64,000 nucleotides of DNA, taken from NCBI RefSeq assembly GCF_052056295.1, contig NZ_CP182494.1:62001-126000 (forward strand), written 5' to 3'. Below the pieces are notes generated by a model that saw nothing but the letters and a program-made list of their open reading frames with translations, was not told the origin of the DNA and made no database searches. Within the stretch, counting starts at the first letter, position 1; every line of letters begins with the position of its first letter. A program made the translations under genes and the position numbers. Origin of the DNA: Catenovulum sp052056295. GTDB taxonomy: Bacteria; Pseudomonadota; Gammaproteobacteria; Enterobacterales; Alteromonadaceae. Positions 33,043-42,226 of this stretch are shown here, in pieces.

Positions 33043-34026
33043 GTGAATAGGTTTGTTAGCTCAGTCATTTGCGGCTTGTGTTTATTCAGCTGTGTATTTG
33101 TAAGCACAGCCGCGCAAATTGAAAAACAGTTAAATCTTGTTACCTCGTTAAGCTCGCATGATCCTATGTATCTTGGGCTTGAACGGTTTAAACAATTGGT
33201 TGAGCAACAAACTAATCAACAAATACAGATCCGTATTTTTGTTGGATCGCAGCTTGGTAACGATGACGATATTTTAGAACAAGCCATGCTTGGAGCGAAT
33301 GTCGCTGTGTTGTCTGACGGTGGGCGTTTGTCTAACTATCAGCATCAATTAGGTGTACTAGGTGCACCTTATTTATTGCAGGATATTTCGCAGCTAAACA
33401 AACTGGTTGATTCAGATTTATTTAATAGTTGGACACAGCAGTTATCACAGCGGCATAAACTCAAAATATTGGCGTTTAATTGGTGGCAAGGTAGCCGCCA
33501 TTTACTTACACAAGAGCCGATTAATACTCCGAGTGACTTAACCGGCATTCGCATGCGCACAGTTGGAGCGCCAATTTGGATTGAATCAATTAAAGCTATG
33601 GGCGCAACTGCGACGCCGTTAAGTTGGGCTGAAGTATACAGTGGGCTGCAGCAAAAGGTGATAGATGCCGCTGAAGCTCAATATAATGCAATTTATGGCA
33701 GTCGCTTATATGAGGTAACTAGCCATGTGACTAAAACCCAGCATATTCAACTGATTTCTGGATTAGTTACCAGCGCCGATTGGTTTGAATCGCTTGACTC
33801 TAAACAACAACAGATAGTGCTAACCAGTGCTAAAGCCGCTGGCGATTTTGCCACTCATCTAGTTAAAAGCAATGAAGAGCAAATTGAAAATAAATTGCGC
33901 GCGCAAGGTTTGGTGATTAAACAAATAGACATTCAACCTTTTGTCGACGCGACTGAGCAAGTTTATACAAACTTGGGTTATAGCCAATTGCGCAAACAAG
34001 TATATGAGTTGTTAGCTGATGAATAA
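33043..34026 (+). CDS. TRAP transporter solute-binding protein (DctP type)
   Basis: The 327-residue periplasmic binding protein starts with GTG and has a signal peptide ending STAAQ. NLVTSLSSHDPMYLGLERFKQ, IFVGSQLGNDDDILEQ and LTGIRMRTVGAPIW, with the conserved Arg that binds substrate carboxylates, identify the DctP family. It overlaps the DctQ gene by 8 bp. Its place after GH67 and before ManD suggests glucuronate, 4-O-methylglucuronate or an aldouronic acid as ligand. Confidence 0.92.
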   Translation: MNRFVSSVICGLCLFSCVFVSTAAQIEKQLNLVTSLSSHDPMYLGLERFKQLVEQQTNQQIQIRIFVGSQLGNDDDILEQAMLGANVAVLSDGGRLSNYQHQLGVLGAPYLLQDISQLNKLVDSDLFNSWTQQLSQRHKLKILAFNWWQGSRHLLTQEPINTPSDLTGIRMRTVGAPIWIESIKAMGATATPLSWAEVYSGLQQKVIDAAEAQYNAIYGSRLYEVTSHVTKTQHIQLISGLVTSADWFESLDSKQQQIVLTSAKAAGDFATHLVKSNEEQIENKLRAQGLVIKQIDIQPFVDATEQVYTNLGYSQLRKQVYELLADE

Positions 34027-34492
34027 GTTTTTCAATGCGTTAGACAAAATTGAACAACAGCTATGTGTAGCCTTATTAATGGCAATTGTTTTGTTGGTGT
34101 TTGTTGCAGCCATTATGCGCTCATTTTTTCAACCTATTATTTGGTCGGTTGAAATAGCGCAAATGTTGTTTATTTGGTTGTGTATGTTAAGTGCTGATCT
34201 GGCATTAAAACAGCACAACCATGCTGTGGTTGATGTGTTATTTAAGCGTTTTTCGCTAAAAAATCAGCGTTTGTTGCAGATGTTTTTTAGTGTGTTTGCC
34301 TTAGGGTTATTGGCCATTTTACTTGTGTACGGTATGCAGTTATTTAGCAGTAATTCGCTTAGAAAGTTAGGTAGTACCGATATTGCTTACGCTTGGGTGA
34401 GTTTGGCCATACCTGTAGGTGCTGGGCTTATGATAATTACTTTGGTGCGGCAAATGTTTCAGTTAATCGCTAACAAACAGGAACGCAAATAA
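34019..34492 (+). CDS. TRAP transporter small membrane subunit (DctQ type)
   Basis: The 157-residue protein has four hydrophobic segments and the WSVEIAQMLFIWLCMLSADLALKQ stretch typical of DctQ. It would link the binding protein to the large permease. It overlaps DctP by 8 bp and DctM by 1 bp, showing tight co-translation. Confidence 0.92.
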   Translation: MNKFFNALDKIEQQLCVALLMAIVLLVFVAAIMRSFFQPIIWSVEIAQMLFIWLCMLSADLALKQHNHAVVDVLFKRFSLKNQRLLQMFFSVFALGLLAILLVYGMQLFSSNSLRKLGSTDIAYAWVSLAIPVGAGLMIITLVRQMFQLIANKQERK

Positions 34493-35772
34493 TGTTGTAT
34501 TTATCTGCGTTTTTGTTTTTTCTGTTAATTGGTATGCCACTGGCTTTTACTTTATTAGCTGTTGGTTTAGGTTATTTTTTGTTAGCAGAGCAGCTGCCTA
34601 TGGTGGTGGCAGTGCAACGCATGGTTGCTGCTAGTCAAAGTTTTCCGTTATTAGCTGTGCCATTTTTTATTGTGGCTGGCCATGTTATGAATATGTCTGG
34701 TATTACCCAAAGGTTGGTCCACTTTGCTAATTTATTAGTGTGTTGGATTGCCGGTGGTTTAGCACATGTAACCATAGTTTTAAGTGCCTTGATGGGCGGT
34801 GTTTCTGGCTCAGCCATTGCTGACGCTGCAATGCAAGCAAGAGTATTAGGCGAGCCTATGGTTAAGTCTGGTTTGCCACAAGGTTTTAGTGCAGCGGCTA
34901 TTTGTATCAGCGCTTTGATCACAGCTTGCATACCGCCAAGCATAGGTTTGATTTTATATGGTTATGTGGGCAACGTTTCAATTGGTCAGCTATTTTTAGC
35001 CGGTATTGTCCCCGGTATTTTATTAACCTTCACTTTAATGTTAGTGGTGTATTTAACCGCTAAGTTTAAGTTTACTGAGCTAGATAAAAAGCATAATCAC
35101 AAACCTAAATTGGCTGAGATATTGGCTGCAGGCAAAGCCTGTATTTGGGCGTTACTCTTTCCTGTTATTTTAATTGTAACTATTCGCTTTGGCATATTTA
35201 CCCCGTCGGAAGCTGGCGCGTTTGCTGTGGTGTACGCTGCTTTGGTCGGTCGTTTTGTTTACCACGAGTTGAGTTTTAGCAAACTACTACAAGCTTTTGT
35301 TGATAGCATCAACGACATTGGTATGGTGATGTTGATTATTTTGGCGTCTGGCATTATTGGTTATTTAATTGCCTATGAGCAGTTACCTGTCAGTATGGCG
35401 CAAGGCATTCAAGGTATCAGTCAAAACCCTTTATTAGTTTTGCTAATCTGTCTGCTGTTTTTATTGTGTGTTGGCATGCTAATGGAAGGCACAGTGACTG
35501 TATTATTATTAACACCCATTTTAGTGCCAGTAGTGCAAAGTGTTGGCATAGACCCAGTTCATTTTGGTGTGCTTATGATGATAGTTGTCACTTTTGGTGG
35601 CACAACACCGCCGGTGGGGGTGGCTATGTATACTGTGTGCAACATAATGCAGTGTCCGCTAGACAAGTTTTTGCGTGATGCTATGCCTTTTTATCTAGCG
35701 GTTGTGGTACTAGTTGTATTGTTGGCGCTGTTCCCAACTATAGTGATGTTTTTACCTAATTTAGTTTTTTAG
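34492..35772 (+). CDS. TRAP transporter large permease (DctM type)
   Basis: The 426-residue permease has about 12-13 hydrophobic segments. It contains the family pattern FPLLAVPFFIVAGHVM, GGVSGSAIADAAM, CIPPSIGLILYG and TFGGTTPPVGVAMYTVC. It would use a Na+ gradient to move the ligand delivered by the binding protein. The start overlaps the DctQ stop (TAATG). The ManD gene follows 16 bp later, which fits hexuronate-type uptake. Confidence 0.94.
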   Translation: MLYLSAFLFFLLIGMPLAFTLLAVGLGYFLLAEQLPMVVAVQRMVAASQSFPLLAVPFFIVAGHVMNMSGITQRLVHFANLLVCWIAGGLAHVTIVLSALMGGVSGSAIADAAMQARVLGEPMVKSGLPQGFSAAAICISALITACIPPSIGLILYGYVGNVSIGQLFLAGIVPGILLTFTLMLVVYLTAKFKFTELDKKHNHKPKLAEILAAGKACIWALLFPVILIVTIRFGIFTPSEAGAFAVVYAALVGRFVYHELSFSKLLQAFVDSINDIGMVMLIILASGIIGYLIAYEQLPVSMAQGIQGISQNPLLVLLICLLFLLCVGMLMEGTVTVLLLTPILVPVVQSVGIDPVHFGVLMMIVVTFGGTTPPVGVAMYTVCNIMQCPLDKFLRDAMPFYLAVVVLVVLLALFPTIVMFLPNLVF

Positions 35773-35788
35773 TAATGGATAATAAATA

Positions 35789-36997
35789 ATGAAAATAACT
35801 GATGTTCGCGTGATTGTGTGTTCGCCTGGGCGTAATTTTGTCACCTTAAAAATTGTCACTGATCAAGGTTTGTATGGCATAGGTGACGCCACCTTAAACG
35901 GTCGTGAAAAATCAGTAGTGAGTTATTTACAAGATTACATTGCACCTATGTTAATTGGTAAAGACGCCCACCGAATTGAAGATATTTGGCAATATATTTA
36001 TCGAGGTGCGTATTGGCGCAGAGGGCCAATTGGCATGACCGCACTTGCAGCAGTAGATACAGCTTTGTGGGATATAAAAGCTAAAGCTGCCAATATGCCC
36101 TTGTATCAATTATTAGGTGGACGTAGCCGCGACCAAATTATGGTTTACACCCATGCAAATGGTCGAGATATTGCTGAAACATTAGATGCAGTAGGGCAGG
36201 CAATTGATTTAGGTTATAAAGCAATTCGAGTACAGTCGGGTATTCCTGGGGTTAAAAGCACATATGGTGTTGCTAAACAAGGGCAAAAGTACGAGCCAGC
36301 AGATGCCGATTTACCGACCGAAACCGTTTGGTCAACTGAAAAATATTTAAACTTTACCCCTAAATTATTTAATGCGGTACGCGAACAATATGGTGATGAC
36401 ATTCATTTATTGCATGATGTTCACCACAGGTTAACGCCAATTGAAGCGGCTCGTTTAGGCAAAGAATTAGAGCCTTATCATTTATTCTGGATGGAAGATC
36501 CTGTCGCCGCTGAGAATCAAGAAGGTTTTAAACTGATCCGCCAACACACAACTACACCAATCGCGGTTGGTGAAGTGTTTAACTCAATTCACGATTGCAA
36601 AGACCTGATACAAAATCAGTTAATTGACTATATACGCTCAACCGTTGTGCATGCTGGTGGTATCAGTCAATTAAGGCGAATTGCTGATTTAGCCAGTTTG
36701 TACCATATAAAAACAGGTTGTCACGGCGCAACAGATTTATCACCTGTGTGTATGGGCGCAGCGCTACATTTTGATTATTCGATCCCCAACTTTGGCATTC
36801 AAGAACATATGCCGCATTCAGAGCTGATGGAATCTGTATTTACTCGCGCTTACCAATTTAATGACGGCTTTTTCACCCCAGGTGAAACTATTGGGCATGG
36901 TGTTGATATTGACGAAGAAGAAGCGAGAAAATACCCATATAAACGTGCTTGTTTACCGGTAAATAGATTAGAAGATGGTACTTTGTGGCATTGGTAA
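35789..36997 (+). CDS. manD: D-mannonate dehydratase, enolase superfamily (ManD)
   Basis: The complete 402-residue enzyme is of the ManD group: MKITDVRVIVCSPG at the start, GAYWRRGPIGMTALAAVDTALWD, LLHDVHHRLTP and FWMEDPV with acidic metal ligands, VGEVFNS, and HTPYGxxx-type C-terminal residues. It dehydrates D-mannonate to 2-keto-3-deoxy-D-gluconate, the third step of glucuronate catabolism. It ends the operon of GH10, GH2, GH67 and the TRAP genes. The earlier isomerase and reductase are not in this window. Some family members prefer gluconate or have low activity, so the exact substrate is not certain. Confidence 0.92.
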   Translation: MKITDVRVIVCSPGRNFVTLKIVTDQGLYGIGDATLNGREKSVVSYLQDYIAPMLIGKDAHRIEDIWQYIYRGAYWRRGPIGMTALAAVDTALWDIKAKAANMPLYQLLGGRSRDQIMVYTHANGRDIAETLDAVGQAIDLGYKAIRVQSGIPGVKSTYGVAKQGQKYEPADADLPTETVWSTEKYLNFTPKLFNAVREQYGDDIHLLHDVHHRLTPIEAARLGKELEPYHLFWMEDPVAAENQEGFKLIRQHTTTPIAVGEVFNSIHDCKDLIQNQLIDYIRSTVVHAGGISQLRRIADLASLYHIKTGCHGATDLSPVCMGAALHFDYSIPNFGIQEHMPHSELMESVFTRAYQFNDGFFTPGETIGHGVDIDEEEARKYPYKRACLPVNRLEDGTLWHW

Positions 36998-37000
36998 TAA

Positions 37001-37020
37001 GCAGGCTCAATTGAGCCTGC
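37001..37020. terminator. 20-bp perfect palindrome after ManD
   Basis: GCAGGCTCAA and TTGAGCCTGC form a perfect palindrome directly after the ManD stop. There is no T-run on either side, so it is a stem-loop at a convergent gene junction rather than a clear intrinsic terminator. Confidence 0.55.
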
Positions 37021-37059
37021 CTCAAGTAAAGTAAAATAAAGGTAATCTTTGTGTACCGC

Positions 37060-38394
37060 TTAACTGTCAGCAGATGAACCGCGAACGACGCAAGATGAGC
37101 TGTTTTCCCACCCCCAGCCATCACCGTCTGGATCAACTGAGCTAGAGCTACAATATGGGTAGCCATTGTTGGCGTGGGTCGCTTGATTATTCGAAGACGA
37201 TGTATCAACTATGCAGCTTTGGTTATTTTCCCAGCCCCAGCCGTCACCGTCAGGATCTGCCGCCGATGATGAACAAGTTGGGTAACTGTTAGAGCCACCT
37301 GAATTCGAGTTATCTACAACACAAGTTTGATTGTTTTCCCAACCCCAGCCATCGCCGTCAGGATCTACGGCTGATGATGAACAAGTAGGGTAGCCGTTGT
37401 TACCACCGTTGCCGCCACCTGTAGAGCCTGTATAAATTGACGCTAACGTACTTGTGCTACTAATACCGTTACTACCATGAATTAACGTATTGCCCCAACT
37501 AGATAAACTAGAGTTATTCCAGTTGTTGACTATATCTAAGTCAGCCGTTGAAGCATCGTTACCTGACCACGACCAACCTAAATAGCCCATTTGATATGCT
37601 TGTGCGCGTTCCATAATGGCTGCTTCGTCTACATTCGAGCCTTTATGAGTTGAGGCAAATTCACCAATAACTAAAGGTAAATTAGCGCTGTCAAAAGCTG
37701 CCATATAATTGTTTACAGCAGTGTACGAGCCATATACTTCGTACATATGTACACTAAAAACGATATTTTGTTGTGGATCGGCATTAAACACGCTTGATGC
37801 ATTGTCACGCATAATATTTTGCCAATCTTGCCCCCAGTTTGGCGCGTCAACCATAAACGTGTGAGTAAAACCTGCATTGCGTAAGCGACTAATGGCAGTG
37901 TTGTGCTCGTTAACCCATTGTGATGCGCTAACATTGTTGCCAAATGGTTCGTTACCTATATTGATGATTACATAGTCTTCTTGGCCGATTAGCTGATCTT
38001 TGATGGCAATCCAATAATCTACAGCGCTTGCAAGTGTACTTGCGGCACCGTCTTCACCATAACCTGTGGTGTCGTGTACTTCTAATACCGCGATAAGATT
38101 ATTATCTTTAGCTTGTTGAATAATATTGGCTACTTCGCTTGCAGAGTTATATGTCCATCTGTGGCCATTACTTAAAACCACTCTAACTGTGTTGGCGTTA
38201 TACGAAGCTATTCCTTGCAACGAATTGGTTAATTGGCTTGTGTACCAAGTGTGCGCGTGGTTAACGCCGCGCATCACAAATTGACTGCCATTGCCTTCGT
38301 ACAAGTTACCGTTTTGTACATAAAAACCAGCAAGTGCTTGTGACGCTGAAGTTAATCCTAGTGCTATCGCCAAACCTAAAGCTTTAACTTTCAT
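37060..38394 (-). CDS. GH5_8 beta-mannanase with three CBM10-like modules
   Basis: The 444-residue secreted enzyme has a signal peptide ending ALAG, then the GH5 subfamily 8 start GFYVQNGNLYEGNG and FVMRGVNHAHTWY. Acid/base Glu149 is in NIGNEPFGN, and nucleophile Glu245 in LVIGEFAST. After a Gly-rich linker (about 325-340) come three short repeats with YPTCSSS...DPDGDGWGWENNQSCVV, which resemble cysteine-bridged CBM10 modules; the last two linkers differ. GH5_8 members are mannanases, so mannan is the likely substrate. It is preceded by a LacI-type operator half-site (38447-38460), also seen at the sulfatase promoter. Confidence 0.92.
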   Translation of the reverse strand: MKVKALGLAIALGLTSASQALAGFYVQNGNLYEGNGSQFVMRGVNHAHTWYTSQLTNSLQGIASYNANTVRVVLSNGHRWTYNSASEVANIIQQAKDNNLIAVLEVHDTTGYGEDGAASTLASAVDYWIAIKDQLIGQEDYVIINIGNEPFGNNVSASQWVNEHNTAISRLRNAGFTHTFMVDAPNWGQDWQNIMRDNASSVFNADPQQNIVFSVHMYEVYGSYTAVNNYMAAFDSANLPLVIGEFASTHKGSNVDEAAIMERAQAYQMGYLGWSWSGNDASTADLDIVNNWNNSSLSSWGNTLIHGSNGISSTSTLASIYTGSTGGGNGGNNGYPTCSSSAVDPDGDGWGWENNQTCVVDNSNSGGSNSYPTCSSSAADPDGDGWGWENNQSCIVDTSSSNNQATHANNGYPYCSSSSVDPDGDGWGWENSSSCVVRGSSADS

Positions 38395-38446
38395 TTTAAT
38401 CCCCTAATTGTTAAATGTGAGTGTGTAGGTGTTAATGCTTATTTAA

Positions 38447-38460
38447 TGTAACCGGTATAT
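38447..38460. promoter_or_regulatory. LacI-type operator-like site upstream of the mannanase
   Basis: TGTAACCGGTATAT has one perfect half of the LacI-family consensus TGTAACCGGTTACA. The other half is partly mismatched. Its position 53 bp upstream of the mannanase start suits a repressor or activator site. The cognate LacI-type gene is not in the window. Confidence 0.5.
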
Positions 38461-38471
38461 TTTTAAAGATC

Positions 38472-38506
38472 AAAATGTAAATTCATTGTAACTTAATTTA
38501 CATTTT
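38472..38506. promoter_or_regulatory. Perfect 12-bp inverted repeat upstream of the mannanase
   Basis: AAAATGTAAATT (38472-38483) and AATTTACATTTT (38495-38506) are perfect complements with an 11-nt loop. It may bind a regulator. It is AT-rich, and its role is not known. Confidence 0.45.
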
Positions 38507-38637
38507 TGTTGTGTTTTATGACTGGTGTTTTTTATTTTATTGTAATTAAAACAGTATCTTGTGGGGTTGCGTATACTGAATCAAAGGACAAGTTATTAGT
38601 GTAACTTGTTTGCATTTTATCCTTGGCTATATAAATC

Positions 38638-38659
38638 GGCCTGCAAAATGTAACAGGCC
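38638..38659 (-). terminator. Stem-loop after the sulfatase
   Basis: GGCCTG (38638-38643) and CAGGCC (38654-38659) form a 6-bp GC-rich stem just downstream of the sulfatase stop. Only a weak T-rich tail follows on the minus strand. Confidence 0.5.
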
Positions 38660-38672
38660 ATAAAGAGATAAA

Positions 38673-40454
38673 TTAAAGAATTTGAGTTATCTCGACAGCT
38701 TTAATTGCAAGTGGCGTTTTTGGTGATTTTTTAAACTGAATTAATAATTTGTCTGTTGTTGGTGGCAATTCAAATTCACAAGGTTCAGAGTAGCCCCAGC
38801 TTTGTTCTACCGCTTCGTCGGTATAATACAAACGCTGGCCTAGCTGAACGTTGGGCTTGGTTGCAGCAAGTGTTTTAACTAAACAGTTTTGGTGGTGAAT
38901 TCTCAGTTGAATACTATTCTCTTCAACTTGCTGTTCGCTGTTGTAGCGCAAACGCATTTGATAGCGTCCTGCAGCAACAACCTTGAGCGGAAAATCGATA
39001 ATGGCGTGTTGTGGCTCTGTTACATTAATCGAATCATGTGCCCAGCCAGCTTTGTTTGCGTAGTCTATTCCCAAACCTGATATATGGCCTTCATGTGCTG
39101 CAAGTTCGACTTTGTTATGCTTTGCATGGCCAATATGTGTCGGTATTTCTGCTAGATCACGACTGGCTTCCAGGTACCAATCCATATAGGCACTGCGCAT
39201 TTTATCCAGTTGGTTTTTATGAGTTGCTGCTACATCTAAGCTTTGGATTTTGTCATCTGCAATATTAAATAAACGCCATGTTTGATCTGTTTCAAATACA
39301 GCAAACCATGGGTAGTACAGGACAGATGCAGGGTTAGGAAGAATGGCTTGCTGGTTACGCCTTTGAGTGTTTCTAAAATGGTGGGTGTATAACAATCTAG
39401 GGACTATTTCAGCTGTAGGTTTTAGCATGTCACCGGCCATTGAAATGCCATCAAAATCAATCTTTTCAGTTGGCTGCAGTGACATTAAATCTAATAAAGT
39501 TGGCACTAAATCTATGTGTTGAATAGGTTGAACAACTTTAGTTTTGCCGGCCAGTTTAGCCGGATATTGAAGGTGCAAAGGCGACAGAATACCACCTAAA
39601 TCAACTTTGCCTTTGTGGCCTTTTAAATTGCCATTAAAACGCTTGTTGCCATGTGGAAAAGCCGGGCCATTATCCGACATAAATACCACTATAGTATTGT
39701 CTATCAGTTTGAGCTTTTTGAGTGTTGTTAGCACTTTACCGACATTGTCATCAATGTTTTCGACCATGCCATAAATCGATGCATCTAAGTCAGACAAACC
39801 TTGTTGTTTATATTTAGCAAATAGTTGTTGCGGTAATTCAAACGGACTATGCGGGGTGTTAATGGGTAAAAAGGCAAAAAATGGCTGGTGTTGATTTTGT
39901 TTAATAAAATCTATCGCATAGTCGCTGGTCACATCTGCAATATAGCCGTTAGTTTTGATCTTATTTTGATTGTGTTCTAACACAGGATCAAAATACAAAG
40001 TTTGATGGCCATCGGAAAAACCAACAAAGTCATCAAAACCTTGGCCATTGGCGTTGTGAGGATAGTGAGCGCCATTGTGCCATTTGCCAAAAGCGCCTGT
40101 TGCATAACCCTGTTGTTTTAGCATTTCAGCTAGGGTTACTTCACTCGTACGCATTTTGTCGCCGCCACGGGTTACGCTGTACACACCGGTTTTTAATGCG
40201 TGACGACCGGTTAACAAAGCGGCTCGCGAAGGTGAACAAACAGGGCTGACTAAAAAGGTGTCAAACTGAGCGCCATTGTTAGCAATGCTATCAATATTTG
40301 GTGTTTGCACTTGTTTGTTGCCGTTTAAACTTATGTCTCCCCAACCTAGATCATCGGCCATGATAACTACTAGATTCGGTTTGTTTTGTGCAAAACAATC
40401 GACTGTATGTGCTGACAAACACACAGATAAAATAATTAAAACTTTATAAAACAT
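38673..40454 (-). CDS. Secreted sulfatase (family S1, cysteine type)
   Basis: The 593-residue sulfatase has a signal peptide ending CFAQ, the metal-binding MADDLGWGD, and the signature CSPSRAALLTG with Cys73, which must be converted to formylglycine by an FGE-type enzyme not seen here. SDNGPAFPHGN is also typical. A C-terminal beta-rich domain of about 150 residues follows the catalytic part. It likely removes sulfate esters from a marine polysaccharide. It shares a LacI-type site with the mannanase, which suggests a sulfated, mannose-containing glycan, but the substrate is not shown by sequence. Confidence 0.92.
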   Translation of the reverse strand: MFYKVLIILSVCLSAHTVDCFAQNKPNLVVIMADDLGWGDISLNGNKQVQTPNIDSIANNGAQFDTFLVSPVCSPSRAALLTGRHALKTGVYSVTRGGDKMRTSEVTLAEMLKQQGYATGAFGKWHNGAHYPHNANGQGFDDFVGFSDGHQTLYFDPVLEHNQNKIKTNGYIADVTSDYAIDFIKQNQHQPFFAFLPINTPHSPFELPQQLFAKYKQQGLSDLDASIYGMVENIDDNVGKVLTTLKKLKLIDNTIVVFMSDNGPAFPHGNKRFNGNLKGHKGKVDLGGILSPLHLQYPAKLAGKTKVVQPIQHIDLVPTLLDLMSLQPTEKIDFDGISMAGDMLKPTAEIVPRLLYTHHFRNTQRRNQQAILPNPASVLYYPWFAVFETDQTWRLFNIADDKIQSLDVAATHKNQLDKMRSAYMDWYLEASRDLAEIPTHIGHAKHNKVELAAHEGHISGLGIDYANKAGWAHDSINVTEPQHAIIDFPLKVVAAGRYQMRLRYNSEQQVEENSIQLRIHHQNCLVKTLAATKPNVQLGQRLYYTDEAVEQSWGYSEPCEFELPPTTDKLLIQFKKSPKTPLAIKAVEITQIL

Positions 40455-40489
40455 AAATAGTTACACCTTTAGTATAGCTTATTTTAAAT

Positions 40490-40503
40490 AAAACCGGTTA
40501 CAT
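40490..40503. promoter_or_regulatory. LacI-type operator-like site upstream of the sulfatase
   Basis: AAAACCGGTTACAT carries the perfect half CCGGTTACA of the consensus TGTAACCGGTTACA, in inverse orientation to the site at 38447-38460. It lies 36 bp from the sulfatase start in the 358-bp gap (40455-40812), which otherwise holds no supportable gene. Confidence 0.55.
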
Positions 40504-40812
40504 GTATTACTGTGTTAAGCTAGTAAAATAACCAATAAGATAAGCTTGTTAGTGATAAATGTAAATGTTTTGTGTTTTTTAATTTTATTTTTAACATCTT
40601 TTTTGCTCGGTTATTAACTGATTTATTTTCTAGGATCTCTATTTAAATTGTTGTATTTAAAATTTTTATCTTTATTTTTGTCTAGTTTTACAGTATGTGC
40701 TTTATTTTGTCTTTTGCTGCGGGCGGCCGATTCATCGCAAAAAAACAATTTGCCAAATTTAATGTATTCGGTTACATTTTGTTGGTCTTTTGAATTTATT
40801 CTGGAGTTTTGG

Positions 40813-42159
40813 GTGACACAGCTAACTTGTTTTAAGGCATACGATGTTAGAGGAAAAGTACCGTCTGAGCTAAACGCAGATATTGCTTTTAATATTGGTC
40901 GTGCATTGGTGGATGAACTGAATGCTAAGCATATAGTGGTTGGCCATGATATACGTTTAACTGGGCCAGAGTTATCAGATGCGTTAATGCAAGGCATAAA
41001 ACAGCAAGGTTGTGATGTTACTTTTATTGGTACTTGTGGCACAGAAGAAATTTATTTTGCCGCGCAGTCTGGCAGTTTTGATGCGGGTGTTTGTGTAACA
41101 GCTAGCCATAATCCACAAGATTATAACGGCATGAAATTTGTTTCAGCTGGTGCTAAGCCATTAGATTCTATTCAATTAAATGCGATTCGAAGTAAAGTTG
41201 AAACGACAGACTTTAATACAGTAAACAAAACGGGTAATACTTATTCGGCTGATTTTAAACCCGCTTATAAAGCTCACTTATTATCTTACATCCAACTAAA
41301 CAAATTGAAGCCGCTCAAGTTGGTGGTTAACGCAGGTAACGGTGGGGCAGGTGCAATTGTTGACTTATTAGAAGATGCTTTACCGTTCGATATTATCAAA
41401 ATAAACCATCAAGCAGATGGCACTTTCCCGAATGGAGTCCCTAATCCGTTATTACCGGAAAATCGCTTAAGCACAGCACAAGCTGTGGTTGAACACCAAG
41501 CCGATTTAGGCATTGCTTGGGATGGTGATTTTGACCGTTGTTTTGTCTTTGATGAAACCGGTAACTTTATTGAAGGCTACTATATTGTTGGTTTGTTAGC
41601 TGCAGCAATGTTGGAAAAATCACCAGGTGAAACGGTCGTTTTTGATCCGCGTTTATGTTGGAACACGCAGAAAATTATTGCAGATCATCAGGGTAAAGGC
41701 CAAGTGAGTAAAACTGGCCACGCTTTTATTAAAGCGACCATGCGTGAAGTGAATGCAGTATATGGCGGTGAAATGAGCGCACACCACTATTTTCGTGATT
41801 TTGCTTATTGTGACAACGGCAATATTCCTTGGTTACTCATTTGCCAATTGCTCAGTGAAAAAGACGTTGCTTTATCTGAACTGGTTCGCCGCCAACAACA
41901 AGCATATCCATGTAGCGGCGAAATTAACTTCACGGTTGCAGATTCAGCCAGCGTCATCACCAAGCTAAAAAATACCTTTGCTGAGCAAGCTGTGTCGGTT
42001 GAAGAAATCGACGGTTTAAGTCTGTCATTTGCTAACTGGCGTTTTAATGTTCGAGCATCCAACACTGAACCTTTATTACGACTCAATGTTGAAAGCAAAG
42101 GTGATCTTGAGTTGATGCAACAAAAAACTCAGTTATTAAGTGATTTGATCAAAGCTTAG
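40813..42159 (+). CDS. manB: Phosphomannomutase/phosphoglucomutase
   Basis: The start is most likely GTG at 40813 (MTQLTCFKAYDVRGK), with GGAG 6 nt upstream; the open frame extends farther but begins with non-homologous hydrophobic residues. The 448-residue enzyme has the phosphoserine Ser98 in TASHNPQDYNG, the metal loop GDFDRC, and RASNTEPLLRLNVE, which binds substrate phosphate. It interconverts mannose 6- and 1-phosphate, linking catabolism of mannose with GDP-mannose synthesis. Location between mannan-related genes and unlinked genes is consistent but not decisive. Active-site residues are intact. Confidence 0.92.
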   Translation: MTQLTCFKAYDVRGKVPSELNADIAFNIGRALVDELNAKHIVVGHDIRLTGPELSDALMQGIKQQGCDVTFIGTCGTEEIYFAAQSGSFDAGVCVTASHNPQDYNGMKFVSAGAKPLDSIQLNAIRSKVETTDFNTVNKTGNTYSADFKPAYKAHLLSYIQLNKLKPLKLVVNAGNGGAGAIVDLLEDALPFDIIKINHQADGTFPNGVPNPLLPENRLSTAQAVVEHQADLGIAWDGDFDRCFVFDETGNFIEGYYIVGLLAAAMLEKSPGETVVFDPRLCWNTQKIIADHQGKGQVSKTGHAFIKATMREVNAVYGGEMSAHHYFRDFAYCDNGNIPWLLICQLLSEKDVALSELVRRQQQAYPCSGEINFTVADSASVITKLKNTFAEQAVSVEEIDGLSLSFANWRFNVRASNTEPLLRLNVESKGDLELMQQKTQLLSDLIKA

Positions 42160-42226
42160 TGGTTGCTAAGCAAAAATTTGTTCGTGTGTGTCGACAAGGA
42201 TGTCGTAATGTAAATACGAGGTTTAT

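Noticed and set aside
40648..40812. N-terminal extension of phosphomannomutase
   Set aside because: The sequence is AT-rich and hydrophobic, unlike family members; GTG 40813 with GGAG upstream fits the family start.
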